Counted from the stretch's first letter, positions 33,848 through 44,837 are shown. The stretch: 64,000 nt of DNA from Hypericum androsaemum (GCA_963995505.1 OZ023197.1:6356121-6420120); one strand, 5' to 3'. Translations and numbers: made by a program. Notes: generated by a model not told the origin, from the letters alone.

Positions 33848-33968
33848 GAGGGGTGCAACACGAGGACTTCCCAGGATGTCACCCATCCTAGTACTACTCT
33901 CGCCCAAGCGCGTTTAACTTCAGAGTTCTGATGGGATCCGGTGCACTAGAACCGGTATGATCGCACCC
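33848..33968 (-). rRNA. 5S rRNA: 5S rRNA, copy 96
   Basis: G23. p92 C to A, p47 C to U, and a cluster at p19 G to U, p18 C to U, p16 A to G that disrupts helix II. Same lineage as 103 and 112. Confidence 0.9.
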
Positions 33969-34204
33969 GTTACTCTTTGCACAATCTATGCACTTAACGA
34001 GTTGCCAAGGCCAAATGACAAGCAACTCCCCGGCTTTCGAAGGCCACAACTTTTGATCCGGGAATTCTATCGGGATAATCTTTTTTTTGATTTCATATAA
34101 CTTTTTGAGATCTATCATTCCAATTTTTCAGAATTTCAACAAGGTAAATAAAAAAGGAAAAAATAAGACCGTGGTCCTGATGTAGTGGAAAAAGGTGGGA
34201 AAAA

Positions 34205-34319
34205 GAGGGGTGCAACACGAGGACTTCCCAGGAGGTCACCCATCCTAGTACTACTCTCGCCCAAGCGCGTTTAACTTCGAGATGGGATCCGGTGCACTAG
34301 CGGTGGTATGATCGCACCC
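34205..34319 (-). pseudogene. 5S rRNA, copy 97, 6-nt deletion
   Basis: 115 bp. The sense strand reads CCCATCTCGAAGTTAAAC, so six nucleotides are lost within p39-47 (loop C and helix III region). Boxes A, IE and C are intact, so transcription is possible, but the RNA could not fold normally. Also p17 G to C. The preceding spacer carries CCGTGGTCCTGATG, shared with copies 106 and (nearly) 116. Confidence 0.85.
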
Positions 34320-34553
34320 GTTACTCTTTGCACAATCTATGTACTTAACGAGTTGCCATGGCCAAATGACACCCAACTCACCACCGTTCGAAGGCCACAA
34401 TTTTTTATCCGGGAATCTGATCGGGACAATCTTTTTTTTGATTTCATATAACTTTTCGAGATCTATCATTCCAGCATTTTAGAATTTCAACCAGACAAAA
34501 AAAAGGAAAAAATAAGACCGTGCGCCTGATGTAGTGGAAAAAGGTGGGAAAAA

Positions 34554-34674
34554 GAGGGGTGCAACACGAGGACTTCCCAGGAGGTCACCAATCCTAGTAC
34601 TACTCTCGCCCAAGCGCGTTTAACTTCGGAGTTCTGATGGGATCCGGTGCACTAGCGCTGGTATGATCGTACCC
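34554..34674 (-). rRNA. 5S rRNA: 5S rRNA, copy 98
   Basis: G23. p85 G to U in box C, p5 G to A. TATA-like allele TACATA although the gene has G23. Confidence 0.92.
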
Positions 34675-34908
34675 GTTACTCTTTGCACAATCTATGTACT
34701 TAACGAGTTGCCATGGCCAAATGACACCCAACTCACCACCGTTCGAAGGCCACAACTTTTTATCCGGGAATCCGATCGGGACAATCTTTTTTTTGATTTC
34801 ATATAACTTTTCGAGATCTATCATTCGAGCATTTCAGAATTTCAACCAGACAAAAAAAATGAAAAAATAAGACTGTGCGCCTGATGTAGTGGAAAAAGGT
34901 GGGAAAAA

Positions 34909-35029
34909 GAGGGGTGCAACACGAGGACTTCCCAGGAGGTCACCCATCCTAGTACTGCTCTCGCCCAAGCGCGTTTAACTTCGGAGTTCTGATGGGATCC
35001 GGTGCACTAGCGCTGGTATGATCGCACCC
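34909..35029 (-). rRNA. 5S rRNA: 5S rRNA, copy 99
   Basis: G23. p73 U to C. Upstream reads CAATCTTTGCAC on plus, so the TATA-like stretch is TGCAAAG. Confidence 0.93.
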
Positions 35030-35265
35030 GTTACTCTTTGCACAATCTTTGCACTTAACGAGTTGCCAAGGCCAAATGACACGCAACTCCCCGGCTTTCG
35101 AAGGCCACAACTTTTGATCCCGGAATTCGATCGGGACAATCTTATTTTTGATTTCATATAACTTTTCGAGATCTATCATTCCAATTTTTCAGAATTTCAA
35201 CCAGGCAAATAAAAAAGGAAAAAATAAGACCGTGCGCCTGATGTAGTGGAAAAAGGTTGGAAAAA

Positions 35266-35386
35266 GAGGGGTGCAACACGAGGACTTCCCAGGAGATCAC
35301 CCATCCTAGTACTACTCTCGCCCAAGCGCGTTTAACTTCAGAGTTCTGATGGGATCCGGTGCACTAGCGCTGGTGTGATCGTACCC
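35266..35386 (-). rRNA. 5S rRNA: 5S rRNA, copy 100
   Basis: G23. p91 C to U in box C, p47 C to U, p12 U to C, p5 G to A. Confidence 0.91.
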
Positions 35387-35620
35387 GTTACTCTTTGCAC
35401 AATCTATGTACTTAACGAGTTGCCATGGCCAAATGACACCCAACTCACCACCTTTCGAAGGCCACAACTTTTGATCCGGGAATCCGATCGGGACAATCTT
35501 TTTTTTGATTTCATATAACATTTCGAGATCTATCATTCCAGCATTTCAGAATTTCAACCAGACAAAAAAAAGGAAAAAATAAGACAATGCGCCTGATGTA
35601 GTGGAAAAAGGTGGGAAAAA

Positions 35621-35740
35621 GAGGGGTGCAACACGAGAACTTCCCAGGAGTCACCCATCCTAGTACTACTCTCGCCCAAGCGCGTTTAACTTCGGAGTTC
35701 TGATAGGATCCGGTGCACTAGCGCTGGTATGATCGCACCC
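35621..35740 (-). pseudogene. 5S rRNA, copy 101, 1-nt deletion in box C
   Basis: 120 bp. The sense strand has GGGTGACTCC in place of GGGTGACCTCC, a one-base loss at p91-92 in box C, the main TFIIIA contact. Also p104 C to U and p36 C to U. Copy 109 has the same lesion. Confidence 0.8.
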
Positions 35741-35976
35741 GTTACTCTTTGCACAATCTATGCACTTAACGAGTTGCCGAGGCCAAATGACACGCAACTC
35801 CCCGGCTTTCGAAGGCCACAACTTTTGATCCGGGAATCCGATCGGGACAATCTTTTTTTTGATTTCATATAACCTTTCGAGATCTATCATTACTTTTTTT
35901 CAGAATTTGAACCAGGCAAATAAAAAAGGAAAAAATAAGACCGTGCACCTGATGTAGTGGAAAAAGGTGGGAAAAA

Positions 35977-36097
35977 GAGGGGTGCAACACGAGGACTTCC
36001 CAGGAGGTCACCCATCCTAGTACTAATCTCGCCCAAGCGCGTTTAACTTCGGAGTTCTGATGGGATCCGGTGCATTAGCGCTGGTATGATCGCACCC
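35977..36097 (-). rRNA. 5S rRNA: 5S rRNA, copy 102
   Basis: A23. p72 G to U in IE. Confidence 0.94.
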
Positions 36098-36331
36098 GTT
36101 ACTCTTTGCACAATCTATGCACTTAACGAGTTGCCAAGGCCAAATGACACGCAACTCCCCGGCTTTCGAAGGCCACAACTTTTGATCCGGGAATCCGATC
36201 GGGACAATCTTTTTTTTGATTTCATATAACTTTTCGAGATCTATCATTCTAGCATTTCAGAATTTCAACCAGACCAAAAAAAGGAAAAAATAAGACCGTG
36301 CGCCTGATGTAGTGGAAAAAGGTGGGAAAAA

Positions 36332-36452
36332 GAGGGGTGCAACACGAGGACTTCCCAGGATGTCACCCATCCTAGTACTACTCTCGCCCAAGCGCGTTTA
36401 ACTTCAGAGTTCTGATGGGATCCGGTCCACTAGAACCGGTATGATCGCACCC
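36332..36452 (-). rRNA. 5S rRNA: 5S rRNA, copy 103
   Basis: G23. p92 C to A, p47 C to U, p26 C to G, and the p19/p18/p16 cluster of copy 96. Confidence 0.9.
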
Positions 36453-36686
36453 GTTACTCTTTGCACAATCTATGCACTTAACGAGTTGCCAAGGCCAAAT
36501 GACAAGCAACTCCCCGGCTTTCGAAGGCCACAACTTTTGATCCGGGAATTCGATCGGGATAATCTTTTTTTTGATTTCATATAACTTTTTGAGATCTATC
36601 ATTCCCGCTTTTCAGAATTTCAACCAGACAAAAAAAAGGAAAAAATAAGATCGTGCGCCTGATGTAGTGGAAAAAGGTGGGAAAAA

Positions 36687-36807
36687 GAGGGGTGCAACAC
36701 GAGGACTTCCCAGGAGGTCACGAATCTTAGTACTACTCTCGCCCAAGCGCGTTTAACTTCGAAGTTCTGATGGGATCCGGTGCACTAGCGCTGGTATGAT
36801 CGTACCC
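36687..36807 (-). rRNA. 5S rRNA: 5S rRNA, copy 104
   Basis: G23. p86 G to C, p85 G to U and p81 G to A in box C, p46 C to U, p5 G to A. Confidence 0.9.
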
Positions 36808-37041
36808 GTTACTCTTTGCACAATCTATGTACTTAATGAGTTGCCATGGCCAAATGACACCCAACTCACCACCGTTCGAAGGCCACAACTTTTTATCCGG
36901 GAATCCGATCGGGACAATCTTTTTTTTGATTTCATATAACTTTTCGAGATCTATCATTCCAGCATTTCAGAATTTCAACCAGACAAAAAAAAGGAAAAAA
37001 TAAGACCGTGCGCCTGATGTAGTGGAAAAAGGTGGGAAAAA

Positions 37042-37162
37042 GAGGGGTGCAACACGAGGACTTCCCAGGAGGTCACCCATCCTAGTACTGCTCTCGCCCA
37101 AGCGCGTTTAACTTCGGAGTTCTGATGGGATCCGGTGCACTAGCGCTGGTATGATCGCTCCC
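37042..37162 (-). rRNA. 5S rRNA: 5S rRNA, copy 105
   Basis: G23. p73 U to C, p4 U to A (unpairs A115). Confidence 0.92.
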
Positions 37163-37398
37163 GTTACTCTTTGCACAATCTTTGCACTTAACGAGTTGCC
37201 AAGGCCAAATGACACGCAACTCCCCGGCTTTCGAAGGCCACAACTTTTGATCCCGGAATTCGATCGGGACATTCTTTTTTTTGATTTCATATAACTTTTC
37301 GAGATCTATCATTCCAATTTTTCAGAATTTCAACAAGGCAAATAAAAAAGGAAAAAATAAGACCGTGGTCCTGATGTAGTGGAAAAAGGTGGGAAAAA

Positions 37399-37513
37399 GA
37401 GGGGTGCAACACGAGGACTTCCCAGGAGGTCACCCATCCTAGTACTACTCTCGCCCAAGCGCGTTTAACTTCGAGATGGGATCCGGTGCACTAGCGCTGG
37501 TATGATCGCACCC
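37399..37513 (-). pseudogene. 5S rRNA, copy 106, 6-nt deletion
   Basis: 115 bp with exactly the deletion of copies 97 and 116, and the same CCGTGGTCCTGATG spacer marker, so the three share descent. p17 is normal here. Confidence 0.85.
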
Positions 37514-37746
37514 GTTACTCTTTGCACAATTTATGTACTTAACGAGTTGCCATGGCCAAATGACACCCAACTCACCACCGTTCGAAGGCCACAACTTTTT
37601 ATCCGGGAATCCGATCGGGACAATCTTTTTTTTGATTTCATATAACTTTTTGAGATCTATCATTCCAGCATTTCAGAATTTCAACCAGACAAAAAAAGGA
37701 AAAAATAAGACCGTGCGCCTGATGTAGTGGAAAAAGGTGGGAAAAA

Positions 37747-37867
37747 GAGGGGTGCAACACGAGGACTTCCCAGGAGGTCACCAATCCTAGTACTACTCTC
37801 GCCCAAGCGCGTTTAACTTCGGAGTTCTGATGGGATCCGGTGCATTAGCGCTGGTATGATCGCACCC
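37747..37867 (-). rRNA. 5S rRNA: 5S rRNA, copy 107
   Basis: A23. p85 G to U; T at -1. Confidence 0.93.
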
Positions 37868-38100
37868 ATTACTCTTTGCACAATCTATGTACTTAATGAG
37901 TTGCCATGACCAAATGGCACCCAACTCACCACCGTTCGAAGGCCACAACTTTTTATCCGGGAATCTGATCGGGACAATCTTTTTTTTGATTTCATATAAC
38001 TTTTTGAGATCTATCATTCCAGCATTTCAGAATTTCAACCAGACAAAAAAAGGAAAAAATAAGACCGTGCGCCTGATGTAGTGGAAAAAGGTGGGAAAAA

Positions 38101-38221
38101 GAGGGGTGCAACACGAGGACTTCCCAGGAGGTCACCAATCCTAGTACTACTCTCGCCCAAGCGCGTTTAACTTCGGAGTTCTGATGGGATCCGGTGCACT
38201 AGCGCTGGTATGATCGTACCC
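38101..38221 (-). rRNA. 5S rRNA: 5S rRNA, copy 108
   Basis: G23. p85 G to U, p5 G to A. Confidence 0.92.
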
Positions 38222-38455
38222 GTTACTCTTTGCACAATCTATGTACTTAACGAGTTGCCATGGCCAAATGACACCCAACTCACCACCTTTCGAAGGCCAC
38301 AACTTTTGATCCGGGAATCCGATCGGGACAATCTTTTTTTTGATTTCATATAACATTTCGAGATCTATCATTCCAGCATTTCAGAATTTCAACCAGACAA
38401 AAAAAAGGAAAAAATAAGACAATGCGCCTGATGTAGTGGAAAAAGGTGGGAAAAA

Positions 38456-38575
38456 GAGGGGTGCAACACGAGATCTTCCCAGGAGTCACCCATCCTAGTA
38501 CTACTCTCGCCCAAGCGCTTTTAACTTCGGAGTTCTGATGGGATCCGGTGCACTAGCGCTGGTATGATCGTACCC
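38456..38575 (-). pseudogene. 5S rRNA, copy 109, 1-nt deletion in box C
   Basis: 120 bp. Same box C loss as copy 101, plus p104 C to U, p103 U to A, p57 C to A and p5 G to A. Confidence 0.8.
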
Positions 38576-38809
38576 GTTACTCTTTGCACAATCTACGCAC
38601 TTAACGTGTTGCCGAGGCCAAATGACACGCAACTCCCCGGCTTTCGAAGGCCACAACTTTTGATCCGGGAATCCGATCGGGACAATCTTTTTTTTGATTT
38701 CATATAACTTTTCGAGATCTATCATTCGAGCATTTCAGAATTTCAACCAGACAAAAAAAAGGAAAAAATAAGACCGTGCGCCGGATGTAGTGGAACAAGT
38801 TGGGAAAAA

Positions 38810-38930
38810 GAGGGGTGCAACACGAGGACTTCCCAGGAGGTCACCCATCCTAGTACTACTCTCGCCCAAGCGGGTTTAACTTCGGAGTTTTGATGGGATC
38901 TGGTGCACTAGCGCTGGTATGATCGCACCC
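38810..38930 (-). rRNA. 5S rRNA: 5S rRNA, copy 110
   Basis: G23. p58 G to C, p41 G to A, p30 G to A; relative of 92 and 94. Upstream GC element reads TTTGCGCAAT on plus. Confidence 0.92.
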
Positions 38931-39165
38931 GTTACTCTTTGCGCAATCTATGCACTTAACGAGTTGCCAAGGCCAAATGACACGCAACTCCCCGGCTTTC
39001 GAAGGCAACAACTTTTGATCCGGGAATCCGATCGGGACAATCTTTTTTTTATTTCATATAACTTTTCGAGATCTATCATTACTTTTTTTCAGAATTTCAA
39101 CCAGGCAAATAAAAAAGGAAAAAATAAGACCGTGCACCTGATGTAGTGGAAAAAGGTGGGAAAAA

Positions 39166-39286
39166 GAGGGGTGCAACACGAGGACTTCCCAGGAGGTCAC
39201 CCATCCTAGTACTAATCTCGCCCAAGCGCGTTTAACTTCGGAGTTCTGATGGGATCCGGTGCACTAGCGCTGGTATGATCGCACCC
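39166..39286 (-). rRNA. 5S rRNA: 5S rRNA, copy 111
   Basis: G23. p72 G to U. Confidence 0.94.
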
Positions 39287-39521
39287 GTTACTCTTTGCAC
39301 AATCTATGCACTTAACGAGTTGCCAAGGCCAAATGACACGCAACTCCCCGGCTTTCGAAGGCCACAACTTTTGATCCGGGAATCCGATCGGGACAATCTT
39401 TTTTTTGATTTCATATAACTTTTCGAGATCTATCATTCCAGCATTTCAGAATTTAAACCAGACAAAAAAAAAGGAAAAAATAAGACCGTGCGCCTGATGT
39501 AGTGGAAAAAGGTGGGAAAAA

Positions 39522-39642
39522 GAGGGGTGCAACACGAGGACTTCCCAGGATGTCACCCATCCTAGTACTACTCTCGCCCAAGCGCGTTTAACTTCAGAGT
39601 TCTGATGGGATCCGGTCCACTAGAACCGGTATGATCGCACCC
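39522..39642 (-). rRNA. 5S rRNA: 5S rRNA, copy 112
   Basis: G23. p92, p47 and p26 changes and the p19/p18/p16 cluster, as copy 103. Confidence 0.9.
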
Positions 39643-39876
39643 GTTACTCTTTGCACAATCTATGCACTTAATGAGTTGCCAAGGCCAAATGACAAGCAAC
39701 TCCCCAGCTTTCAAAGGCCACAACTTTTGATCCGGGAATTCGATCGGGATAATCTTTTTTTTGATTTCATATAACTTTTTGAGATCTATCATTCCCGCAT
39801 TTCAGAATTTCAACCAGACAAAAAAAAGGAAAAAATAAGACCGTGCGCCTGATGTAGTGGAAAAAGGTGGGAAAAA

Positions 39877-39997
39877 GAGGGGTGCAACACGAGGACTTCC
39901 CAGGAGGTCACGAATCTTAATACTACTCTCGCCCAAGCGCGTTTAACTTCGAAGTTCTGATGGGATCCGGTGCACTAGCGCTGGTATGATCGTACCC
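39877..39997 (-). rRNA. 5S rRNA: 5S rRNA, copy 113
   Basis: G23. p86 G to C, p85 G to U, p81 G to A, p78 C to U, p46 C to U, p5 G to A. Confidence 0.9.
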
Positions 39998-40231
39998 GTT
40001 ACTCTTTGCACAATCTATGTACTTAATGAGTTGCCATGGCCAAATGACACCCAACTCACCACCGTTCGAAGGCCACAACTTTTTATCCGGGAATCCGATC
40101 GGGACAATCTTTTTTTTGATTTCATATAACTTTTAGAGATCTATCATTCCAGCATTTCAGAATTTCAACCAGACAAAAAAAAGGAAAAAATAAGACCGTG
40201 CGCCTGATGTAGTGGAAAAAGGTGGGAAAAA

Positions 40232-40352
40232 GAGGGGTGCAACACGAGGACTTCCCAGGAGGTCACGAATCTTAATACTACTCTCGCCCAAGCGCGTTTA
40301 ACTTCGAAGTTCTGATGGGATCCGGTGCACTAGCGCTGGTATGATCGTACCC
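40232..40352 (-). rRNA. 5S rRNA: 5S rRNA, copy 114
   Basis: Single-unit duplicate of copy 113 with the same six changes. Confidence 0.9.
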
Positions 40353-40586
40353 GTTACTCTTTGCACAATCTATGTACTTAATGAGTTGCCATGGCCAAAT
40401 GACACCCAACTCACCACCGTTCGAAGGCCACAACTTTTTATCCGGGAATCCGATCGGGACAATCTTTTTTTTGATTTCATATAACTTTTCGAGATCTATC
40501 ATTCCAGCATTTCAGAATTTCAACCAGACAAAAAAAAGGAAAAAATAAGACCGTGCGCCTGATGTAGTGGAAAAAGATGGGAAAAA

Positions 40587-40707
40587 GAGGGGTGCAACAC
40601 GAGGACTTCCCAGGAGGTCACCCATCCTAGTACTGCTCTCGCCCAAGCGCGTTTAACTTCGGAGTTCTGATGGGATCCGGTGCACTAGCGCTGGTATGAT
40701 CGCTCCC
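40587..40707 (-). rRNA. 5S rRNA: 5S rRNA, copy 115
   Basis: G23. p73 U to C, p4 U to A, as copy 105. Confidence 0.92.
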
Positions 40708-40943
40708 GTTACTCTTTGCACAATCTTTGTACTTAACGAGTTGCCAAGGCCAAATGACACGCAACTCCCCGGCTTTCGAAGGCCATAACTTTTGATCCCG
40801 GAATTCGATCAGGACAATCTTTTTTTTGATTTCATATAACTTTTCGAGATCTATCATTCCAATTTTTCAGAATTTCAACAAGGCAAATAAAAAAGGAAAA
40901 AATAAGACCGTGGTCCTAATGTAGTGGAAAAAGGTGGGAAAAA

Positions 40944-41058
40944 GAGGGGTGCAACACGAGGACTTCCCAGGAGGTCACCCATCCTAGTACTACTCTCGCC
41001 CAAGCGCGTTTAACTTCGAGATGGGATCCGGTGCACTAGCGGTGGTATGATCGCACCC
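40944..41058 (-). pseudogene. 5S rRNA, copy 116, 6-nt deletion
   Basis: 115 bp. Third carrier of the p39-47 deletion. Shares p17 G to C with copy 97. Spacer marker CCGTGGTCCTAATG. Confidence 0.85.
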
Positions 41059-41292
41059 GTTACTCTTTGCACAATCTATGTACTTAACGAGTTGCCATGG
41101 CCAAATGACACCCAACTCACCACCGTTCGAAGGCCACAACTTTTTATCCGGGAATCCGATCGGGACAATCTTTTTTTTGATTTCATATAACTTTTCGAGA
41201 TCTATCATTCCAGCATTTCAGAATTTTAACCAGACAAAAAAAAGGAAAAAATAAGACCGTGCGCCTGATGTAGTGGAAAAAGGTGGGAAAAA

Positions 41293-41413
41293 GAGGGGTG
41301 CAACACGAGGACTTCCCAGGAGGTCACCAATCCTAGTACTACTCTCGCCCAAACGCGTTTAACTGCGGAGTTCTGATGGGATCCGGTGCACTAGCGGTGG
41401 TATGATCGCACCC
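41293..41413 (-). rRNA. 5S rRNA: 5S rRNA, copy 117
   Basis: G23. p85 G to U, p61 C to U, p49 A to C, p17 G to C (C17 against U61, unpaired). Confidence 0.91.
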
Positions 41414-41647
41414 GTTACTCTTTGCACAATCTATGTACTTAACGAGTTGCCATGGCCAAATGACACCCAACTCACCACCGTTCGAAGGCCACAACTTTTT
41501 ATCCGGGAATCCGATCGGGACAATCTTTTTTTTGATTTCATATAACTTTTCGAGATCTATCATTCCAGCATTTCAGAATTTTAACCAGACAAAAAAAAGG
41601 AAAAAATAAGACCGTGCGCCTGATGTAGTGGAAAAAGGTGGGAAAAA

Positions 41648-41768
41648 GAGGGGTGCAACACGAGGACTTCCCAGGAGGTCACCCATCCTAGTACGGCTCT
41701 CGCCCAAGCGCGTTTAACTTCGGAGTTCTGATGGGATCCGGTGCACTAGCGCTGGTATGATCGCACCC
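41648..41768 (-). rRNA. 5S rRNA: 5S rRNA, copy 118
   Basis: G23, last copy of the G23 domain. p74 A to C, p73 U to C. Confidence 0.93.
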
Positions 41769-42004
41769 GTTACTCTTTGCACAATCTTTGCACTTAACGA
41801 GTTTCCAAGGCCAAATGACATGCAACTCCCCGGCTTTCGAAGGCCACAACTTTTGATCCCGGAATTGGATCGGGATAATCTTTTTTTTGATTTCATATAA
41901 CTTTTCGAGATCTATCATTCCAATTTTTCAGAATTTCAACCAGGCAAATAAAAAAGGAAAAAATAAGACCGTGCGCCGGATGTAGTGGAAAAAGTTGGGA
42001 AAAA

Positions 42005-42125
42005 GAGGGATGCAACACGAGGACTTCCTAGGAGGTCACCCAACCTAGTACTACTCTCGCCCAAGCGCGTTTAACTTCGGAGTTCTGATGGGATCCGGTG
42101 CATTAGCGCATGTATGATCGCACCC
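42005..42125 (-). rRNA. 5S rRNA: 5S rRNA, copy 119
   Basis: A23 resumes here. p116 C to U, p97 G to A, p83 A to U, p16 A to U, p15 C to A. Confidence 0.91.
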
Positions 42126-42359
42126 GTTACTCTTTGCACAATCTATGTACTTAACGAGTTGCCATGGCCAAATGACACGCAACTCCCCGGCTTTCGAAGG
42201 CCACAACTTTCGATCCAGGATTCCGATCGGGACAATCTTTTTTTTGATTTCATATAACTTTTCGAGATCTATCATTCCCGCAGATCAGAATTCCAACCAG
42301 ACAAAAAAAAAGAAAAAATAAGACCGTGCGCCAGATGTAGTGGAAAAAGGTGGGAAAAA

Positions 42360-42480
42360 GAGGGGTGCAACACGAGGACATCCCACGAGGTCACCCATCC
42401 TAGTACTACTCTCGCCCAAGCGCATTTAACTTCGGAGTTCTGATCGGATCCGGTGCATTAGCGTTGGTATGATCGCACCC
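42360..42480 (-). rRNA. 5S rRNA: 5S rRNA, copy 120
   Basis: A23. p101 A to U, p95 C to G, p57 C to U, p36 C to G, p17 G to A. First of the GACATCCCACGAGG class (132, 133, 134, 136; 130 is a variant). Confidence 0.91.
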
Positions 42481-42713
42481 GTTACTCTTTGCACAATCTA
42501 TGTACTTAACGAGTTGCCAAAGCCAAATGACACGCAACTCCCCGGCTTTTGAAGGCCACAGCTTTTAATCCGGGAATCTGATCGGGACAATCTTTTTTTT
42601 GATTTCATATAAATTTTTGAGATCTATCATTACATTTTTTCAGAATTTCCACCAGGCAAAAAAAGGAAAAAATAAGACCTTGCGCCGGATGTAGTGGAAA
42701 AAGGTGGGAAAAA

Positions 42714-42834
42714 GAGGGCTGCAACACGAGGACTTCCCAGGAGGTCACCCATCCTAGTACTACTCTCGCCCAAACGCGTTTAACTTCGGAGTTCTGATGG
42801 GATCTGGTGCATTAGCGCTGGTATGATCGCACCC
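42714..42834 (-). rRNA. 5S rRNA: 5S rRNA, copy 121
   Basis: A23. p116 C to G, p61 C to U (wobble with G17), p30 G to A. TATA-like allele TACGTA. Confidence 0.92.
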
Positions 42835-43067
42835 GTTACTCTTTGCACAATCTACGTACTTAACGAGTTGCCATGGCCAAATGACACGCAACTCCCGGCT
42901 TTCGAAGGCCACAACTTTCGATCCAGGATTCCGATCGGGACAATCTTTTTTTTGATTTCATATAACTTTTCGAGATCTATCATTCCCGCAGATCAGAATT
43001 CCAACCAGACAAAAAAAAAGAAAAAATAAGACCGTGCGCCAGATGTAGTGGAAAAAGGTGGGAAAAA

Positions 43068-43188
43068 GAGGGGTGCAACACGAGGACTTCCCAGGAGGTC
43101 ACCCAACCTAGTACTAATCTCGCCCAAGCGCGTTTAACTTCGGAGTTCTGATGGGATCTGGTGCATTAGCGCTGGTATGATCGCACCC
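43068..43188 (-). rRNA. 5S rRNA: 5S rRNA, copy 122
   Basis: A23. p83 A to U, p72 G to U, p30 G to A. Confidence 0.93.
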
Positions 43189-43421
43189 GTTACTCTTTGC
43201 ACAATCTATGTACTTAACGAGTTGCCATGGCCAAATGACACGCAACTCCCGGCTTTCGAAGGCCACAACTTTCGATCCGGGAATCCGATCGGGACAATCT
43301 TTTTTTTGATTCCATATAACTTTTCGAGACCTATCATTACATTTTTCCAGAATTTCAACCAGGCAAAAAAATGGAAAAAATAAGACCGTGCGCCGGATGA
43401 AGTGGAAAAAGGTGGGAAAAA

Positions 43422-43542
43422 GAGGGATGCAACACGAGGACTTCCCAGGAGGTCACCTAACCTAGTACTACTCTCGCCCAAGCGCGTTTAACTTTGGAGT
43501 TCTGATGGGATCTGGTGCATTAGCGCTGGTATGATCGCACCC
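43422..43542 (-). rRNA. 5S rRNA: 5S rRNA, copy 123
   Basis: A23. p116 C to U, p85 G to A, p83 A to U, p48 G to A, p30 G to A. Confidence 0.92.
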
Positions 43543-43775
43543 GTTACTCTTTGCACAATCTACGTACTTAACGAGTTGCCATGGCCAAATGACACGCAAC
43601 TCCCCGGCTTTTGAAAGCCACAGCTTTTAATCCGGGAATCTGATCGGGACAATCTTTTTTTTGATTTCATATAAATTTTTGAGATCTATCATTACATTTT
43701 TTCAGAATTTCCACCAGGCAAAAAAAGGAAAAAATAAGACCTTGCGTCGGATGTAGTGGAAAAAGGTGGGAAAAA

Positions 43776-43896
43776 GAGGGCTGCAACACGAGGACTTCCC
43801 AGGAGGTCACCCATCCTAGTACTACTCTCGCCCAAACGCGTTTAACTTCGGAGTTCTGATGGGATCTGGTGCATTAGCGCTGGTATGATCGCACCC
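43776..43896 (-). rRNA. 5S rRNA: 5S rRNA, copy 124
   Basis: A23. p116 C to G, p61 C to U, p30 G to A. Confidence 0.92.
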
Positions 43897-44129
43897 GTTA
43901 CTCTTTGCACAATCTACGTACTTAACGAGTTGCCATGGCCAAATGACACGTAACTCCCCGGCTTTCGAAGGCCACAACTTTCGATCCGGGAATCCGATCG
44001 GGATAATCTTTTTTTTGATTACATATAAATTTTCGAGAACTATCATTCCATTTTTTCAGAATTTCAACCAATAAAAAAAAGGAAAAAATAAGACCGTGCG
44101 CCGGATGTAGTGGAAAAAGGTGGGAAAAA

Positions 44130-44250
44130 GAGGGGTGCACCACGAGGACTTCCCAGGAGGTCACCCAACCTAGTACTAATCTCGCCCAAGCGCGTTTAAC
44201 TTCGGAGTTCTGATGGGATCTGGTGCATTAGCGCTGGTATGATCGCACCC
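44130..44250 (-). rRNA. 5S rRNA: 5S rRNA, copy 125
   Basis: A23. p111 U to G, p83 A to U, p72 G to U, p30 G to A. Confidence 0.92.
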
Positions 44251-44483
44251 GTTACTCTTTGCACAATCTATGTACTTAACGAGTTGCCATGGCCAAATGA
44301 CACGCAACTCCCGGCTTTCGAAGGCCACAACTTTCGATCCGGGAATCCGATCGGGACAATCTTTTTTTTGATTCCATATAACTTTTCGAGACCTATCATT
44401 ACATTTTTCCAGAATTTCAACCAGGCAAAAAAATGGAAAAAATAAGACCGTGCGCCGGATGAAGTGGAAAAAGGTGGGAAAAA

Positions 44484-44604
44484 GAGGGATGCAACACGAG
44501 GACTTCCCAGGAGGTCACCTAACCTAGTACTACTCTTGCCCAAGCGCGTTTAACTTTGGAGTTCTGATGGGATCTGGTGCATTAGCGCTGGTATGATCGC
44601 ACCC
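44484..44604 (-). rRNA. 5S rRNA: 5S rRNA, copy 126
   Basis: A23. Changes of copy 123 plus p68 G to A. Confidence 0.92.
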
Positions 44605-44837
44605 GTTACTCTTTGCACAATCTACGTACTTAACGAGTTGCCATGGCCAAATGACACGCAACTCCCCGGCTTTTGAAAGCCACAGCTTTTAATCCGGGAA
44701 TCTGATCGGGACAATCTTTTTTTTGATTTCATATAAATTTTTGAGATCTATCATTACATTTTTTCAGAATTTCCACCAGGCAAAAAAAGGAAAAAATAAG
44801 ACCTTGCGTCGGATGTAGTGGAAAAAGGTGGGAAAAA

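Larger units (their letters stand above)
33492..41768. repeat. Complex 9-10 unit higher-order repeat (copies 95-118)
   Basis: Three rounds of a related series. The pairs 95/96, 102/103 and 111/112 start each round (TACTAATCTC followed by AGAACCGG). The 6-nt-deleted copies 97, 106 and 116 recur at 3194 and 3545 bp. Copies 99, 105 and 115 share TACTGCTCTC (118 has TACGGCTCTC), and 101 and 109 share a 1-nt deletion. Copies 113 and 114 are a near-identical single-unit duplication. The rounds are rearranged rather than exact. Confidence 0.75.
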
